A stretch of DNA of 64,000 nucleotides, taken from contig NZ_FZTC01000007.1 of the NCBI RefSeq assembly GCF_900200035.1, positions 29,515 to 93,514 of the forward strand, read 5' to 3'. The DNA is from Klebsiella grimontii. Its GTDB lineage: Bacteria; Pseudomonadota; Gammaproteobacteria; Enterobacterales; Enterobacteriaceae. The notes beneath the pieces are model-generated. The model saw only the letters and a list, made by a program, of their open reading frames with translations. It made no database searches and was not told the origin of the DNA. Made by a program: the position numbers and the translations under genes. Positions 1 to 10,694 of the stretch are shown in pieces. Every line of letters begins with the position of its first letter. The first letter of the stretch is position 1.

Positions 1-840
1 GCAAATTCACGTCTGCGTATGGAACGTGGTAACGGCTCAACGGAAGACTTAACCGCCCGCGTACTGGATCTGGCGTCGCCGATCGGCCGCGGCCAGCGTG
101 GTCTGATTGTCGCGCCGCCGAAGGCCGGTAAAACCATGCTGCTGCAGAACATCGCGCAGAGCATTGCGTACAACCATCCTGATTGCGTACTGATGGTACT
201 GCTTATCGACGAACGTCCGGAAGAAGTGACCGAGATGCAGCGTCTGGTTAAAGGTGAAGTTGTCGCTTCGACCTTTGACGAGCCGGCATCCCGCCACGTT
301 CAGGTTGCCGAGATGGTTATCGAGAAGGCGAAGCGTCTGGTTGAGCATAAGAAAGACGTTATCATCCTGCTCGACTCCATTACCCGTCTGGCGCGCGCCT
401 ACAACACCGTGGTCCCGGCTTCCGGTAAAGTGTTGACCGGTGGTGTGGACGCCAACGCCCTGCATCGTCCGAAGCGTTTCTTCGGCGCCGCGCGTAACGT
501 GGAAGAGGGCGGCAGCCTGACCATCATCGCTACGGCACTGATCGATACCGGTTCTAAAATGGACGAAGTTATCTACGAAGAGTTTAAAGGCACCGGTAAC
601 ATGGAGCTTCATCTCTCTCGTAAGATCGCAGAAAAACGCGTCTTCCCGGCTATCGATTACAACCGTTCCGGTACCCGTAAAGAAGAGTTGCTCACCACTC
701 AGGAAGAGCTGCAGAAGATGTGGATCCTGCGTAAAATCATTCACCCGATGGGTGAAATCGACGCGATGGAATTCCTCATCAATAAACTGGCGATGACCAA
801 AACTAACGATGACTTCTTCGACATGATGAAGCGCTCGTAA
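1..840 (+). CDS. rho: Transcription termination factor Rho (3' part)
   Basis: Hexameric RNA-dependent ATPase/helicase that ends transcription on unstructured C-rich RNA. The reading frame is open from base 1, so the start lies upstream; the 279 codons present correspond to about residues 141-419 of the 419-residue E. coli protein. The N-terminal RNA-binding (cold-shock-like) domain is therefore missing and the ATPase domain is present. Visible motifs are the Walker A loop (APPKAGKT), Walker B ([10 protein letters not shown]) and the conserved C-terminal end [11 protein letters not shown] terminator follows at once. The ECA cluster downstream of rho is the usual enterobacterial arrangement. 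Identity is essentially certain; the truncation is only the window edge. Confidence 0.99.
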   Translation, partial: ANSRLRMERGNGSTEDLTARVLDLASPIGRGQRGLIVAPPKAGKTMLLQNIAQSIAYNHPDCVLMVLLIDERPEEVTEMQRLVKGEVVASTFDEPASRHVQVAEMVIEKAKRLVEHKKDVIILLDSITRLARAYNTVVPASGKVLTGGVDANALHRPKRFFGAARNVEEGGSLTIIATALIDTGSKMDEVIYEEFKGTGNMELHLSRKIAEKRVFPAIDYNRSGTRKEELLTTQEELQKMWILRKIIHPMGEIDAMEFLINKLAMTKTNDDFFDMMKRS

Positions 841-854
841 GTTAAAAATGTCAG

Positions 855-888
855 AAAACGCCACGCTATTGCGTGGCGTTTTGTTTTC
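855..888 (+). terminator. Rho-independent terminator after rho
   Basis: A 12-bp inverted repeat (AAAACGCCACGC at 855-866, GCGTGGCGTTTT at 871-882) with a TATT loop runs into a T-rich stretch. It starts 15 bases after the rho stop codon. Confidence 0.9.
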
Positions 889-1020
889 CGGGTTTGTATG
901 ATCCAGCAAGGGAAAACAAAATGGGTATTAACGTATGATGTGTGCAGAATGCTGGCAGGCAGAGACGGCTTTAACAGTCTAAAATTTCTACAATAAATTT
1001 GTAATGTTCTGCTTTGCCCC

Positions 1021-1049
1021 TTCTGGAGTTGAGGCATCATCGTTATACT
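1021..1049 (+). promoter_or_regulatory. Candidate promoter for the wec (ECA) operon
   Basis: A TATACT -10-like hexamer at 1044-1049 lies 17 bp after a poor -35 (TTCTGG, 1021-1026), about 35 bases before the wecA start. The rho terminator upstream makes a new promoter necessary somewhere in 890-1070. The weak -35 leaves the exact site uncertain. Confidence 0.35.
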
Positions 1050-1082
1050 TCCCGGATTAACTATGCTGAGAGCACATGCGTT

Positions 1083-2177
1083 GTGAATTTACTCACTGCT
1101 ATTACTGAATTAATCAGTATTTTCTTATTCACTACCCTGTTTATATTTATCGCCCGCAAGGCGGCAAAAAGAGTTGGGCTGGTGGATAAACCTAACTATC
1201 GCAAACGGCATCAGGGTTTGATTCCGTTAGTCGGTGGTATTTCAGTTTTCGCAGGTATTTGTTTTACGTTTGCCATCGCCGATTATTACATTCCCCATGC
1301 AAGGTTATACCTGGGGTGTGCCGGGGTGCTTGTGCTGGTCGGCGCGCTGGACGACCGCTTTGATATCAGCGTAAAAATTCGCGCCGTTATTCAGGCCGCT
1401 ATCGCCGTCATTATGATGATGGTGGGTAATCTTCATCTTAGTAGCCTCGGTTTTATATTCGGCTCTTGGGAACTGGTGCTCGGCCCCTTTGGCTTCTTCC
1501 TCACGCTGTTCGCCGTTTGGGCGGCGATCAATGCTTTCAATATGGTAGATGGTATCGATGGGCTGCTTGGCGGCCTCTCCTCCGTCTCTTTCGCGGCAAC
1601 GGGAATCATCCTGTGGTTTGATGGCCAGTACAGCCTGGCGATGTGGTGTTTTGCGATGATTGCCGCCATTTTGCCCTATATTTTACTTAACCTCGGTGCG
1701 CTTGGTCGTCGCTATAAGGTCTTTATGGGTGATGCCGGCAGCACCATGATTGGCTTTACTATCATCTGGATCCTGCTGGAGACCACGCAGGGAAAAACGC
1801 ATCCTATTAGCCCGGTCACGGCGCTGTGGATTATTGCTATCCCATTGATGGATATGGTGGCGATTATGTACCGTCGCCTGCGTAAAGGGATGAGTCCATT
1901 CTCCCCGGATCGCCAGCATATTCATCACTTAATCATGCGCGCCGGCTTTACTTCCCGCCAGGCATTTGTCCTGATCACCCTGGCCGCCGCGCTGCTGGCC
2001 CTGGTTGGCGTGGTGGCGGAATACACCCGCATTGTGCCGGAATGGGTGATGTTAATACTCTTTTTGGTAGCCTTCTTTCTTTATGGCTACTGCATTAAAC
2101 GCGCCTGGAAAGTGGCGCGCATGGTTAAGCGCATTAGACGCAGAATTCGGCGACACAGCGGCAATAATCCTAATTAA
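1083..2177 (+). CDS. wecA: UDP-GlcNAc:undecaprenyl-phosphate GlcNAc-1-phosphate transferase
   Basis: Integral inner-membrane enzyme that makes Und-PP-GlcNAc (lipid I), the first step of ECA synthesis and, in many strains, of O antigen. The 364-residue product has about eleven hydrophobic segments. It carries the family signatures LDDRFD (D90/D91), NMVDGIDGLLGG and the cytoplasmic HIHH loop. I chose the GTG at 1083 because it gives the E. coli-like N terminus (VNLLTAITEL); an ATG 69 bases upstream adds an unrelated hydrophilic leader. It is first in the ECA operon, with wzzE 21 bases downstream. The length matches E. coli WecA (367). Confidence 0.97.
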   Translation: MNLLTAITELISIFLFTTLFIFIARKAAKRVGLVDKPNYRKRHQGLIPLVGGISVFAGICFTFAIADYYIPHARLYLGCAGVLVLVGALDDRFDISVKIRAVIQAAIAVIMMMVGNLHLSSLGFIFGSWELVLGPFGFFLTLFAVWAAINAFNMVDGIDGLLGGLSSVSFAATGIILWFDGQYSLAMWCFAMIAAILPYILLNLGALGRRYKVFMGDAGSTMIGFTIIWILLETTQGKTHPISPVTALWIIAIPLMDMVAIMYRRLRKGMSPFSPDRQHIHHLIMRAGFTSRQAFVLITLAAALLALVGVVAEYTRIVPEWVMLILFLVAFFLYGYCIKRAWKVARMVKRIRRRIRRHSGNNPN

Positions 2178-2198
2178 CCAAGTCAATCTGGGGACGTG

Positions 2199-3245
2199 AT
2201 GACTCAACCATTACCGGGAGCACAAACAGTGAACGTTGAGAATGAGCTGGATATTCGCGGGCTGTTTCGCGCCTTATGGGCAGGAAAAAGCTGGATAGCA
2301 GGTATCGCAGTGCTCTTTGCACTGATTGTTCTGGTTTATACCTTTTTTGCTCGCCAGGAGTGGAGCGCGACGGCGATTACCGACCGGCCAACGGTAAACA
2401 TGCTGGGGGGATACTATTCGCAGCAGCAGTTTTTACGCAATCTCGATATCAAGGCCAATCTCGTCTCGGTCGATCAGCCTTCGGTAATGGATGAAGCTTA
2501 TAAAGAGTTCATCATGCAGCAGGCGTCATGGGATACCCGCCGCGACTTCTGGCTGCAAACGGACTACTACAAGCAGCGCCAGTCGGGTAACGCTCGCGCC
2601 GATGCCGCCCTGCTGGATGACCTGATCAACGATATCCAGTTTATGCCCGGCGATGCGCTAAAAAGTGTCAACGATAGCGTGAAGCTGACTGCGGAAACCG
2701 CTCAGGATGCCAATAATCTGCTGCGCCAGTATGTGGCTTTCGCCAGCCAGCGTGCGGCAGGGCATCTGAATGACGAGCTTAAAGGCGCCTGGGCCGCGCG
2801 TACCATCCAGATGAAAGCGCAGGTGAAGCGCCAGGAAGAGGTGGCACGAGAGATTTTCAATCGCCGCATGCATAGCGTGGAACAGGCGCTGAAAGTCGCG
2901 CAGCAGCACAATATCTCCCGCAGCGAAACCGATATTCCACCAGACCAGCTGCCGGATTCAGAGCTGTTTTTACTGGGGCGGCCGATGCTGCAGGCCCGAC
3001 TGGAAAATCTGCAGGCGGTGGGGCCGCAGTACGATCTTGATTATGACCAAAGCCGCGCCATGCTAACGACATTAAACGTTGGGCCAACCCTGGATCCGCG
3101 TTTTCAGACTTACAGGTATTTGCGAACGCCTGAAGAACCGGTAAAACGCGATAGCCCGCGCCGCGTGTTTCTGATGGTGATGTGGGGGATTGTGGGCGCG
3201 CTCATCGGCGCAGGCGTTGCGTTATCGCGTCGCCGTGTCCAGTGA
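2199..3245 (+). CDS. wzzE: ECA polysaccharide chain-length modulation protein
   Basis: Polysaccharide co-polymerase that sets the modal length of ECA chains together with WzyE. The 348 residues show the Wzz topology: an N-terminal membrane segment (about 32-52), a large periplasmic coiled-coil-rich domain, and a C-terminal membrane segment (about 318-340) preceded by the conserved proline-rich stretch RTPEEPVKRDSPRR. The ATG at 2199 was chosen over the GTG one codon upstream because GGGGA (2190-2194) is then at the better distance. It lies between wecA and wecB in the ECA operon. Confidence 0.96.
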   Translation: MTQPLPGAQTVNVENELDIRGLFRALWAGKSWIAGIAVLFALIVLVYTFFARQEWSATAITDRPTVNMLGGYYSQQQFLRNLDIKANLVSVDQPSVMDEAYKEFIMQQASWDTRRDFWLQTDYYKQRQSGNARADAALLDDLINDIQFMPGDALKSVNDSVKLTAETAQDANNLLRQYVAFASQRAAGHLNDELKGAWAARTIQMKAQVKRQEEVAREIFNRRMHSVEQALKVAQQHNISRSETDIPPDQLPDSELFLLGRPMLQARLENLQAVGPQYDLDYDQSRAMLTTLNVGPTLDPRFQTYRYLRTPEEPVKRDSPRRVFLMVMWGIVGALIGAGVALSRRRVQ

Positions 3246-3301
3246 ATGCGGCCCGTGGTGAAGGACATTCAGCCTTTATCACCTAATCGAAGAGAATCGA
3301 T

Positions 3302-4432
3302 GTGAAAGTACTAACGGTATTTGGCACGAGACCAGAAGCTATCAAAATGGCGCCTCTGGTTCATGCGCTGGCAAAGGATCCTCATTTTGAGGCGAAAGTT
3401 TGCGTGACCGCGCAGCATCGGGAGATGCTCGATCAGGTGTTGAAACTTTTTTCTATTGTTCCGGAATACGACCTTAACATTATGCAGCCGGGGCAGGGTT
3501 TGACGGAGATTACCTGTCGTATCCTTGAGGGCTTAAAGCCGGTGCTGGAGTCGTTTAAGCCGGACGTGGTGCTGGTGCATGGCGATACCACCACGACGAT
3601 GGCGGCAAGCCTGGCCGCTTTTTATCAGCGCATTCCGGTAGGGCATGTGGAAGCCGGGCTGCGTACCGGCGATCTGAGCTCGCCATGGCCGGAAGAGGGG
3701 AACCGTACGTTGACCGGACATCTGGCAACGTACCACTTTGCGCCAACGGAAACCTCGCGGCAGAACCTGCTGCGGGAAAACATCGCCGACAATCGGATCG
3801 CGGTAACCGGCAATACGGTTATTGACGCGCTGTTCTGGGTGCGCGACCGGGTGTTGAGCGATGAAGCCCTGCGCAACGAACTGACTCAGCGCTATCCCTT
3901 CCTCGCCAACGGCAAAAAGATGATTCTGGTCACCGGGCACCGTCGGGAAAGCTTTGGCCGTGGTTTTGAGCAAATCTGCCATGCGCTGGCGGAGATCGCC
4001 GCCAACAATCCGGATGTACAAATTGTCTATCCGGTGCATCTGAACCCGAACGTCAGCGAGCCGGTTAAGCGTATTCTCGGCCACGTTGAGAACGTCATGC
4101 TTATTGAGCCACAGGATTATCTACCGTTCGTCTGGCTGATGAATCGCGCATGGTTGATCCTGACCGATTCAGGCGGTATCCAGGAAGAAGCGCCATCGCT
4201 CGGTAAGCCGGTGCTGGTGATGCGTGACATGACCGAGCGTCCGGAAGCGGTCAGCGCGGGAACCGTGTGCCTGGTGGGCACCGATAGCCAACGCATCGTC
4301 AATGAAGTCACGCGCTTGCTGCAAGATGAGTCCGCGTATCAGGCCATGAGCCGGGCGCATAACCCGTACGGCGATGGACAAGCGTGTCATCGTATTTTGT
4401 CTGCACTTAAAAATAATCAGGTAACGCTATGA
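3302..4432 (+). CDS. wecB: UDP-N-acetylglucosamine 2-epimerase (non-hydrolysing)
   Basis: Converts UDP-GlcNAc to UDP-ManNAc in the cytosol, supplying the sugar that WecC oxidises. The 376 residues equal the E. coli length. Family motifs include the start [39 protein letters not shown] and the UDP-binding [17 protein letters not shown]. It starts with GTG at 3302, as in E. coli; the codons before it do not extend the homology. The stop overlaps the wecC start by 4 bases (ATGA), implying translational coupling. Confidence 0.98.
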   Translation: MKVLTVFGTRPEAIKMAPLVHALAKDPHFEAKVCVTAQHREMLDQVLKLFSIVPEYDLNIMQPGQGLTEITCRILEGLKPVLESFKPDVVLVHGDTTTTMAASLAAFYQRIPVGHVEAGLRTGDLSSPWPEEGNRTLTGHLATYHFAPTETSRQNLLRENIADNRIAVTGNTVIDALFWVRDRVLSDEALRNELTQRYPFLANGKKMILVTGHRRESFGRGFEQICHALAEIAANNPDVQIVYPVHLNPNVSEPVKRILGHVENVMLIEPQDYLPFVWLMNRAWLILTDSGGIQEEAPSLGKPVLVMRDMTERPEAVSAGTVCLVGTDSQRIVNEVTRLLQDESAYQAMSRAHNPYGDGQACHRILSALKNNQVTL

Positions 4433-5691
4433 ATTTTTCTACCATTTCAGTGATTGGCCTTGGATATATTGGCCTGCCAACCGCTGCCGCGTTCGCCTCC
4501 CGGCAAAAGCGGGTGGTCGGCGTTGATATCAATCAACACGCCGTGGAGACCATTAACCGTGGAGAAATTCATATCGTGGAGCCGGATCTGGCGAGCGTCG
4601 TCAAAACGGCGGTCGAGCAGGGCTACCTGAGCGCCACCACCGCGCCGGTAGCAGCCGACGCCTATCTTATTGCGGTGCCGACGCCGTTTAAAGATCTGCA
4701 CGAACCGGATATGGTTTTCGTCGAATCGGCGGCGAAATCTATCGCCCCGACGCTGAAGAAAGGCTCGTTGGTTATCCTTGAGTCCACGTCGCCGGTGGGG
4801 GCAACCGAGCAGATGGCGGGCTGGCTGGCGGAAATGCGCCCCGATCTGAGTTTCCCCCAGCAGGCTGGCGAAGCGGCCGACGTCAATATCGCCTACTGTC
4901 CAGAGCGCGTTTTGCCGGGGCAGGTGATGGTTGAGCTGATTAAAAACGATCGCGTGATTGGCGGCATGTCGCCGGTTTGCTCGGCCCGCGCCAGCGAGCT
5001 GTATAAAATCTTCCTTGAAGGCGAATGCGTGGTGACCAACTCGCGCACTGCCGAGATGTGCAAGCTGACTGAAAACAGCTTCCGTGACGTTAATATCGCT
5101 TTTGCCAATGAACTTTCGCTAATTTGCGCCGATCAGGGGATTAACGTCTGGGAACTGATTCGCCTGGCGAATCGTCATCCGCGCGTCAATATTCTTCAGC
5201 CGGGCCCGGGCGTTGGCGGCCACTGTATCGCGGTCGACCCGTGGTTTATCGTGGCGCAGAATCCGCAGCAGGCTCGGCTTATCCGGACCGCGCGTGAAGT
5301 TAACGATCACAAACCAGAATGGGTAATCGACCAGGTGAAAGCGCGAGTCGCCGACTGCCTCGCGGTGAGCAACAAACGCGCCAGCGAGCTAAAAATCGCC
5401 TGCTTTGGCCTCGCGTTTAAGCCGAATATTGATGACCTGCGCGAAAGCCCGGCAATGGCTATCGCCGCGCAAATCGCCCGCTGGCACGGCGGCGAAACCC
5501 TGGTCGTTGAGCCAAATATTCATCATCTGCCGAAAAAGCTCGACGGACTGTGCGCTCTGGCGACGCTGGACGAAGCGCTGGCGAGCGCCGATGTGCTGGT
5601 GATGCTGGTCGATCACAAAGAATTTAAAGCGGTCGGCGGGGATAGCGTTAGCCAGCAGTTTATCGTCGATACCAAAGGGGTGTGGCGGTGA
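4429..5691 (+). CDS. wecC: UDP-N-acetyl-D-mannosamine dehydrogenase
   Basis: NAD-dependent four-electron oxidation of UDP-ManNAc to UDP-ManNAcA, the second ECA sugar donor. The 420 residues show an N-terminal Rossmann motif ([10 protein letters not shown], from residue 10), the central dimerisation segment [18 protein letters not shown], the catalytic Cys266 in [14 protein letters not shown], and a C-terminal UDP-binding domain ([16 protein letters not shown]). It overlaps wecB by 4 bases upstream and rffG by 4 bases downstream (GTGA). Confidence 0.98.
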   Translation: MNFSTISVIGLGYIGLPTAAAFASRQKRVVGVDINQHAVETINRGEIHIVEPDLASVVKTAVEQGYLSATTAPVAADAYLIAVPTPFKDLHEPDMVFVESAAKSIAPTLKKGSLVILESTSPVGATEQMAGWLAEMRPDLSFPQQAGEAADVNIAYCPERVLPGQVMVELIKNDRVIGGMSPVCSARASELYKIFLEGECVVTNSRTAEMCKLTENSFRDVNIAFANELSLICADQGINVWELIRLANRHPRVNILQPGPGVGGHCIAVDPWFIVAQNPQQARLIRTAREVNDHKPEWVIDQVKARVADCLAVSNKRASELKIACFGLAFKPNIDDLRESPAMAIAAQIARWHGGETLVVEPNIHHLPKKLDGLCALATLDEALASADVLVMLVDHKEFKAVGGDSVSQQFIVDTKGVWR

Positions 5692-6755
5692 GCACGATTC
5701 TGGTCACCGGTGGCGCGGGATTTATCGGTTCGGCGGTGGCGCGCGAAATCATCACTGCAACTACTGATAACGTAGTGGTGGTTGATAAGCTGACCTACGC
5801 CGGAAATCTGATGTCGCTGGCGCCTGTTGCCGGGGATCCGCGTTTCGCCTTTGAACAGGTGGATATCTGCGATCGTGCCGAACTGGACCGTGTCTTCCAC
5901 CACTATCAGCCCGATATCGTGATGCATCTGGCCGCCGAAAGCCACGTCGACCGCTCTATTGATGGTCCGGCGTCGTTTATCGAAACCAACATTGTCGGTA
6001 CCTATACGCTGCTTGAAGCGGCGCGTGCTTACTGGAATACGCTGGGGAACGAAAAAAAATCGGTCTTTCGCTTCCACCATATCTCAACGGATGAGGTCTA
6101 TGGCGATCTGCACGATAGCGGCGCGTTTTTTACCGAAACCACGCCTTATGCGCCCAGCAGTCCCTATTCGGCCTCGAAAGCCAGCAGCGATCATCTGGTA
6201 CGGGCCTGGCAGCGCACCTACGGACTGCCAACGTTGGTGACCAACTGCTCGAATAACTACGGGCCGTATCACTTCCCGGAAAAACTGATCCCGCTGACCA
6301 TCCTGAATGCGCTGGCGGGTAAAGCGCTGCCGGTTTATGGCAATGGCGAGCAGATCCGCGACTGGCTGTTCGTTGAAGATCACGCCAGGGCGCTCTATCA
6401 GGTAGCAACGCGCGGTGAGCCGGGCGAAACTTATAATATTGGCGGCCATAATGAACGGAAGAATATCGAGGTGGTAGAAACCATTTGCGATCTGCTGGAA
6501 GAGCTGGCGCCGCACAAGCCGAATGGCCTGGCGCGCTATCGCGATCTCATCACTTTTGTTGCCGACCGTCCCGGCCACGACCTACGCTACGCCATTGACG
6601 CGACGAAAATAGAGCGGGAGCTGGGCTGGACGCCGAATGAAACGTTTACCAGCGGGATGCGCAAAACGGTTGCGTGGTATCTGGCCAATGAATCCTGGTG
6701 GCGGCAGGTGCTGGACGGCAGCTATCAGGGTGAACGCCTGGGGCTGCATGGCTGA
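5688..6755 (+). CDS. rffG: dTDP-glucose 4,6-dehydratase (ECA cluster)
   Basis: Makes dTDP-4-dehydro-6-deoxyglucose, on the route to dTDP-Fuc4NAc, the third ECA sugar. The 355 residues are a short-chain dehydrogenase/reductase of the RmlB type. They show GGAGFIGS at residues 8-15, [12 protein letters not shown], the STDEVYGDL loop and the active-site YSASK. The start is the GTG at 5688 overlapping the wecC stop; the GTG two codons upstream is a poorer match to E. coli. The protein is paralogous to RmlB, but its position inside the ECA cluster supports rffG. Confidence 0.96.
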   Translation: MSTILVTGGAGFIGSAVAREIITATTDNVVVVDKLTYAGNLMSLAPVAGDPRFAFEQVDICDRAELDRVFHHYQPDIVMHLAAESHVDRSIDGPASFIETNIVGTYTLLEAARAYWNTLGNEKKSVFRFHHISTDEVYGDLHDSGAFFTETTPYAPSSPYSASKASSDHLVRAWQRTYGLPTLVTNCSNNYGPYHFPEKLIPLTILNALAGKALPVYGNGEQIRDWLFVEDHARALYQVATRGEPGETYNIGGHNERKNIEVVETICDLLEELAPHKPNGLARYRDLITFVADRPGHDLRYAIDATKIERELGWTPNETFTSGMRKTVAWYLANESWWRQVLDGSYQGERLGLHG

Positions 6756-6773
6756 GCGCTTGAGGGGGGAAAA

Positions 6774-7655
6774 ATGAAAGGTATTATTCTGGCAGGCGGA
6801 TCGGGGACACGTCTGCATCCGATCACGCGCGGCGTCTCAAAACAGCTGCTACCTATCTACGACAAGCCGATGATCTACTATCCGCTCTCGGTGCTGATGC
6901 TGGCCGGGATCCGCGAAGTGTTGATCATTACCACTCCGGATGACCAGCGTGATTTCCAACGACTGCTTGGTGATGGTTCGGAGTTCGGCGTGCAGCTAAG
7001 CTACGCCGCACAGCCAAGCCCGGACGGGCTGGCGCAGGCTTTTATCATTGGAGAGGCTTTTCTCAACGGTGAACCATCATGTCTGGTGCTGGGCGATAAC
7101 ATCTTTTTCGGCCAGGGGTTTAGTCCGAAGCTGCGTAGCGTCGCGGCCCGCATGACCGGGGCGACGGTGTTCGGCTATCAGGTGATGGACCCGGAACGCT
7201 TTGGCGTGGTGGAGTTTGATGACGATTTCCGCGCGATTTCGCTGGAGGAGAAGCCAAAGCAGCCCAAATCCAACTGGGCGGTAACCGGCCTCTATTTCTA
7301 CGACGGTAAAGTCGCGGAATACGCGAAACGGGTTAAACCCTCGGCGCGCGGCGAGTTGGAGATCACCTCCATCAATCAAATGTATCTCGACGATGGCGCG
7401 CTGACGGTTGAGTTGCTGGGCCGCGGTTTTGCCTGGCTCGACACCGGTACGCACGATAGCCTGATCGAGGCCAGCATGTTTGTGCAAACGGTGGAAAAAC
7501 GTCAGGGTTTCAAGATTGCCTGCCTGGAAGAGATCGCCTGGCGCAACGGCTGGCTGGACGACGACGGCGTAAAGCGCGCGGCGAAACGGCTGGAAAAAAC
7601 TGGCTACGGCCAATACTTACTGGATTTACTCCGTGCCCGTCCGCGCCAGTATTAA
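6774..7655 (+). CDS. rffH: Glucose-1-phosphate thymidylyltransferase (ECA cluster)
   Basis: Forms dTDP-glucose from dTTP and glucose-1-phosphate, feeding RffG. The 293 residues carry the nucleotidyltransferase signature [13 protein letters not shown] near the N terminus, then [22 protein letters not shown] and [22 protein letters not shown] purine-rich Shine-Dalgarno (GAGGGGGG, 6762-6769) precedes the ATG. The 3' end overlaps wecD by 23 bases. It is a paralogue of RmlA; context assigns it to ECA. Confidence 0.96.
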   Translation: MKGIILAGGSGTRLHPITRGVSKQLLPIYDKPMIYYPLSVLMLAGIREVLIITTPDDQRDFQRLLGDGSEFGVQLSYAAQPSPDGLAQAFIIGEAFLNGEPSCLVLGDNIFFGQGFSPKLRSVAARMTGATVFGYQVMDPERFGVVEFDDDFRAISLEEKPKQPKSNWAVTGLYFYDGKVAEYAKRVKPSARGELEITSINQMYLDDGALTVELLGRGFAWLDTGTHDSLIEASMFVQTVEKRQGFKIACLEEIAWRNGWLDDDGVKRAAKRLEKTGYGQYLLDLLRARPRQY

Positions 7656-8307
7656 ACCCCTTGAATGGGAAAACCGCTTCTTCGGCGTCAATAGCGCTAT
7701 CGTACGCTTTGGCGACGATGCGCCGCCGCTGACGGCGCAAGCGCTGGCCGGATGGTCGCGGGTGCAGGCGAAAGTCGCGGCGGATGATGTCGCGCGTCTG
7801 GACGCACTGCAGGCATTGGGCTTCCGGCTGGTGGAGGGCGAGGTCGATCTCGCGCTTTCGCCTGCGGCTTCTGATGATAGCGGCGCCGAGCCGGCGACCG
7901 CGGTGGATATCCCCCGGCTGCGCGAGCTGGCGGCGCTGGCCTTTGCGCAGAGCCGTTTTCGTGCCCCCTGGTACGCAGCCGATGCCAGCGGTCGTTTCTA
8001 TGCCCAGTGGATTGAAAATGCGGTGCGCGGGACTTTCGATCATCAGTGTCTGGTGTTTCGCGCCCCTGATGGTGATATTCGCGCGTTTGTCTCCCTGCGC
8101 CAACTCAGCGAGCGCGAGGCGAGGATTGGCCTGCTGGCCGGACGCGGCGCCGGAGTGGAATTAATGCAGGCAGCCCAGCGCTGGGCCGCGCTGCGTGGGC
8201 TGACGACACTGCGGGTGGCGACCCAGATGGGCAACACCGCCGCGCTTAAACGTTACATTCTTAGCGGTGCGAATATCGAAAGCACCGCGTACTGGTTATA
8301 CAGGTGA
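7633..8307 (+). CDS. wecD: dTDP-fucosamine (Fuc4N) acetyltransferase
   Basis: Acetylates dTDP-4-amino-4,6-dideoxygalactose to dTDP-Fuc4NAc using acetyl-CoA. The 224 residues end in a GNAT fold (about 80-224), with the acetyl-CoA loop region [16 protein letters not shown] and the conserved end [14 protein letters not shown]. It starts with GTG at 7633, 23 bases inside rffH; that start gives the same N terminus and length as E. coli WecD/RffC. The residues around 75-90 ([15 protein letters not shown]) form a variable linker. wecE follows 4 bases after the stop. Confidence 0.95.
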   Translation: MPVRASIKPLEWENRFFGVNSAIVRFGDDAPPLTAQALAGWSRVQAKVAADDVARLDALQALGFRLVEGEVDLALSPAASDDSGAEPATAVDIPRLRELAALAFAQSRFRAPWYAADASGRFYAQWIENAVRGTFDHQCLVFRAPDGDIRAFVSLRQLSEREARIGLLAGRGAGVELMQAAQRWAALRGLTTLRVATQMGNTAALKRYILSGANIESTAYWLYR

Positions 8308-8311
8308 CATG

Positions 8312-9442
8312 ATGATTCCATTTAACGCGCCGCCGGTGGTGGGAACCGAACTTGATTATATGCAGTCCGCGATGGGCAGCGGCAAGCTGTGCGGCGATGG
8401 CGGTTTTACCCGCCGCTGTCAGCAGTGGATGGAGCAGCGTTTCGGCACCGCCAAAGCGCTGCTGACGCCGTCCTGCACCGCTTCGCTGGAGATGGCAGCG
8501 CTGCTGCTGGACATCCAGCCGGGCGATGAAGTGATTATGCCGAGCTATACCTTCGTCTCCACCGCCAACGCCTTTGTGCTGCGCGGCGCGAAAATCGTCT
8601 TCGTTGATATTCGTCGCGATACCATGAATATTGATGAAACGCTGATTGAAGCGGCCATTACCGAGAAAACCCGCGCGATTGTACCGGTCCACTACGCCGG
8701 CGTGGCCTGCGAGATGGACACCATTATGGCTATCGCCAGCAAGCATAATCTGTTTGTGGTGGAGGATGCCGCTCAGGGCGTGATGTCGACTTATAAAGGT
8801 CGGGCGCTCGGCACTATCGGCCATATTGGCTGCTTCAGCTTCCATGAAACCAAAAACTACACCGCGGGCGGTGAAGGCGGCGCGACGCTGATTAACGATC
8901 GCAAGCTGATCGAGCGCGCAGAGATCATTCGTGAAAAAGGCACCAACCGCAGCCAGTTTTTCCGTGGTCTGGTGGATAAATATACCTGGCGCGATATCGG
9001 CTCCAGCTATCTGATGTCCGATTTACAGGCCGCCTACCTGTGGGCGCAACTGGAAGCGGCGGAGCGGATTAACCAGCAGCGCCTGGCGCTGTGGCAGAAC
9101 TACTACGATGCCCTGCTGCCGCTGGCGCGGGCTGGACGTATCGATCTGCCGATCGTTCCTGCCGACTGCGGGCAAAATGCGCACATGTTCTATATCAAGC
9201 TGCGCGATATTGACGATCGCAGCAAGCTGATCGCCTGGCTGAAAGAGGCGGAGATTCTGGCGGTGTTCCACTATATCCCGCTGCACAGCTGCCCGGCCGG
9301 AGAAACCTTCGGCGAGTTCCACGGGACGGATCGCTACACCACTCAGGAGAGCGAACGCCTGCTGCGTCTGCCGTTATTCTACAACCTGTCGAACGTCAAC
9401 CAGCGCACGGTAATTAACTCGCTGCTGAGCTATTTCTCCTGA
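8312..9442 (+). CDS. wecE: dTDP-4-amino-4,6-dideoxygalactose transaminase
   Basis: PLP enzyme that aminates dTDP-4-dehydro-6-deoxyglucose to dTDP-Fuc4N. The 376 residues belong to the DegT/DnrJ/EryC1 family, with MPSYTFVSTANAFVLRGA, the EDAAQG Asp loop and the PLP lysine K181 in FHETKNYTAGGEGG. The ATG at 8312 is preferred to the adjacent ATG at 8309 because AGGTGA (8302-8307) is then four bases away and the length equals E. coli. It acts between RffG and WecD although it is encoded after wecD. Confidence 0.97.
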   Translation: MIPFNAPPVVGTELDYMQSAMGSGKLCGDGGFTRRCQQWMEQRFGTAKALLTPSCTASLEMAALLLDIQPGDEVIMPSYTFVSTANAFVLRGAKIVFVDIRRDTMNIDETLIEAAITEKTRAIVPVHYAGVACEMDTIMAIASKHNLFVVEDAAQGVMSTYKGRALGTIGHIGCFSFHETKNYTAGGEGGATLINDRKLIERAEIIREKGTNRSQFFRGLVDKYTWRDIGSSYLMSDLQAAYLWAQLEAAERINQQRLALWQNYYDALLPLARAGRIDLPIVPADCGQNAHMFYIKLRDIDDRSKLIAWLKEAEILAVFHYIPLHSCPAGETFGEFHGTDRYTTQESERLLRLPLFYNLSNVNQRTVINSLLSYFS

Positions 9443-9443
9443 T

Positions 9444-10694
9444 ATGTCGTTGGCAAAAGCGTCTCTGTGGACCGCGGCGTCCACGCTGGTCAAAATCGGC
9501 GCCGGTCTGCTGGTGGTTAAGCTGCTGGCCGTGTCGTTCGGCCCGGCAGGGGTGGGGCAGGCGGGTAACTTCCGCCAGCTGGTGACCGTACTTGGCGTAC
9601 TGGCGGGGGCCGGGATATTTAACGGCGTCACTAAGCTGGTAGCCCAGCATCATAACGATCGCCGGCAGTTGTACAACGTCGTTGGCACCGCTTCGGCGAT
9701 GGTACTGGGTTTCTCCACCCTGCTGGCGCTGATCTTCCTGCTGGCGGCCGCGCCAATTAGCCAGGGGCTGTTCGGCCATCAGCAATATCAGAACCTGGTG
9801 CGGCTGGTGGCCCTGGTGCAGATGGGGATCGCCTGGGCGAATTTCCTGTTAGCGCTGATGAAAGGTTTTCGCGATGCGGCGGGCAATGCGCTGTCGCTTA
9901 TCGCCGGGAGCCTGATTGGCGTGGCGGCGTACTATGCCTGCTACCGTTTCGGCGGCTACCAGGGCGCATTGCTGGGACTGGCGCTGGTACCCGCGCTGGT
10001 GGTGGTGCCAGCGGCCTTCGTACTGTGGCGACGCGGTAATATTCCGCTGAGCGCGCTGCGCCCGCGTTGGGACAACGGCTTGGCGGGGCAGCTGTCCAAA
10101 TTTACCCTGATGGCGCTGATTACCTCGGTGACGCTGCCGGTCGCCTACGTGATGATGCGTAACCTGCTGGCGGCCCATTATGGCTGGGACGCGGTGGGGA
10201 TCTGGCAAGGGGTGAGCAGCATCTCCGACGCCTATCTGCAGTTTATTACCGCCTCATTTAGCGTTTATCTGTTACCGACATTGTCCCGGCTAACGGCGAA
10301 AGCGGATATCACCCGCGAGATTGGCAAAGCGTTAAAATTTGTTCTCCCGGCGGTGGCGGCAGCAAGCTTAACGGTGTGGCTGCTGCGCGATTTCGCTATC
10401 TGGCTACTTTTTTCCGATCGTTTCACGGCGATGCGCGACCTGTTTGCCTGGCAACTGGTGGGCGATGTGCTGAAGGTGGGGGCGTACGTCTATGGCTATC
10501 TGGTGATCGCCAAAGCCTCGCTGCGTTTTTATATTCTGACGGAAATCAGCCAGTTCGCGCTGTTGACCGCATTCTCGCACTGGCTTATCCCGGCACATGG
10601 CGCAATCGGCGCGGCGCAGGCGTATATGGCTACTTATATTGTTTATTTCGCTCTCTGTAGCGGCGTGTTTTTACTTTGGCGTAAACGGGCATGA
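9444..10694 (+). CDS. wzxE: Lipid III flippase of ECA synthesis
   Basis: Inner-membrane MOP-superfamily transporter that moves undecaprenyl-PP-GlcNAc-ManNAcA-Fuc4NAc (lipid III) across the membrane. The 416 residues contain about twelve hydrophobic helices spread over the whole length. They start with the characteristic [20 protein letters not shown] and have conserved charged residues inside helices. The start is 2 bases after the wecE stop, and the 3' end overlaps wecF by 4 bases. The length is identical to E. coli WzxE. Confidence 0.95.
   Translation: MSLAKASLWTAASTLVKIGAGLLVVKLLAVSFGPAGVGQAGNFRQLVTVLGVLAGAGIFNGVTKLVAQHHNDRRQLYNVVGTASAMVLGFSTLLALIFLLAAAPISQGLFGHQQYQNLVRLVALVQMGIAWANFLLALMKGFRDAAGNALSLIAGSLIGVAAYYACYRFGGYQGALLGLALVPALVVVPAAFVLWRRGNIPLSALRPRWDNGLAGQLSKFTLMALITSVTLPVAYVMMRNLLAAHYGWDAVGIWQGVSSISDAYLQFITASFSVYLLPTLSRLTAKADITREIGKALKFVLPAVAAASLTVWLLRDFAIWLLFSDRFTAMRDLFAWQLVGDVLKVGAYVYGYLVIAKASLRFYILTEISQFALLTAFSHWLIPAHGAIGAAQAYMATYIVYFALCSGVFLLWRKRA

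Noticed and set aside
49..909. Open frame of 286 codons opposite rho
   Set aside because: Complement of a nearly invariant gene; the frame crosses the rho terminator hairpin and has no plausible ribosome-binding site.
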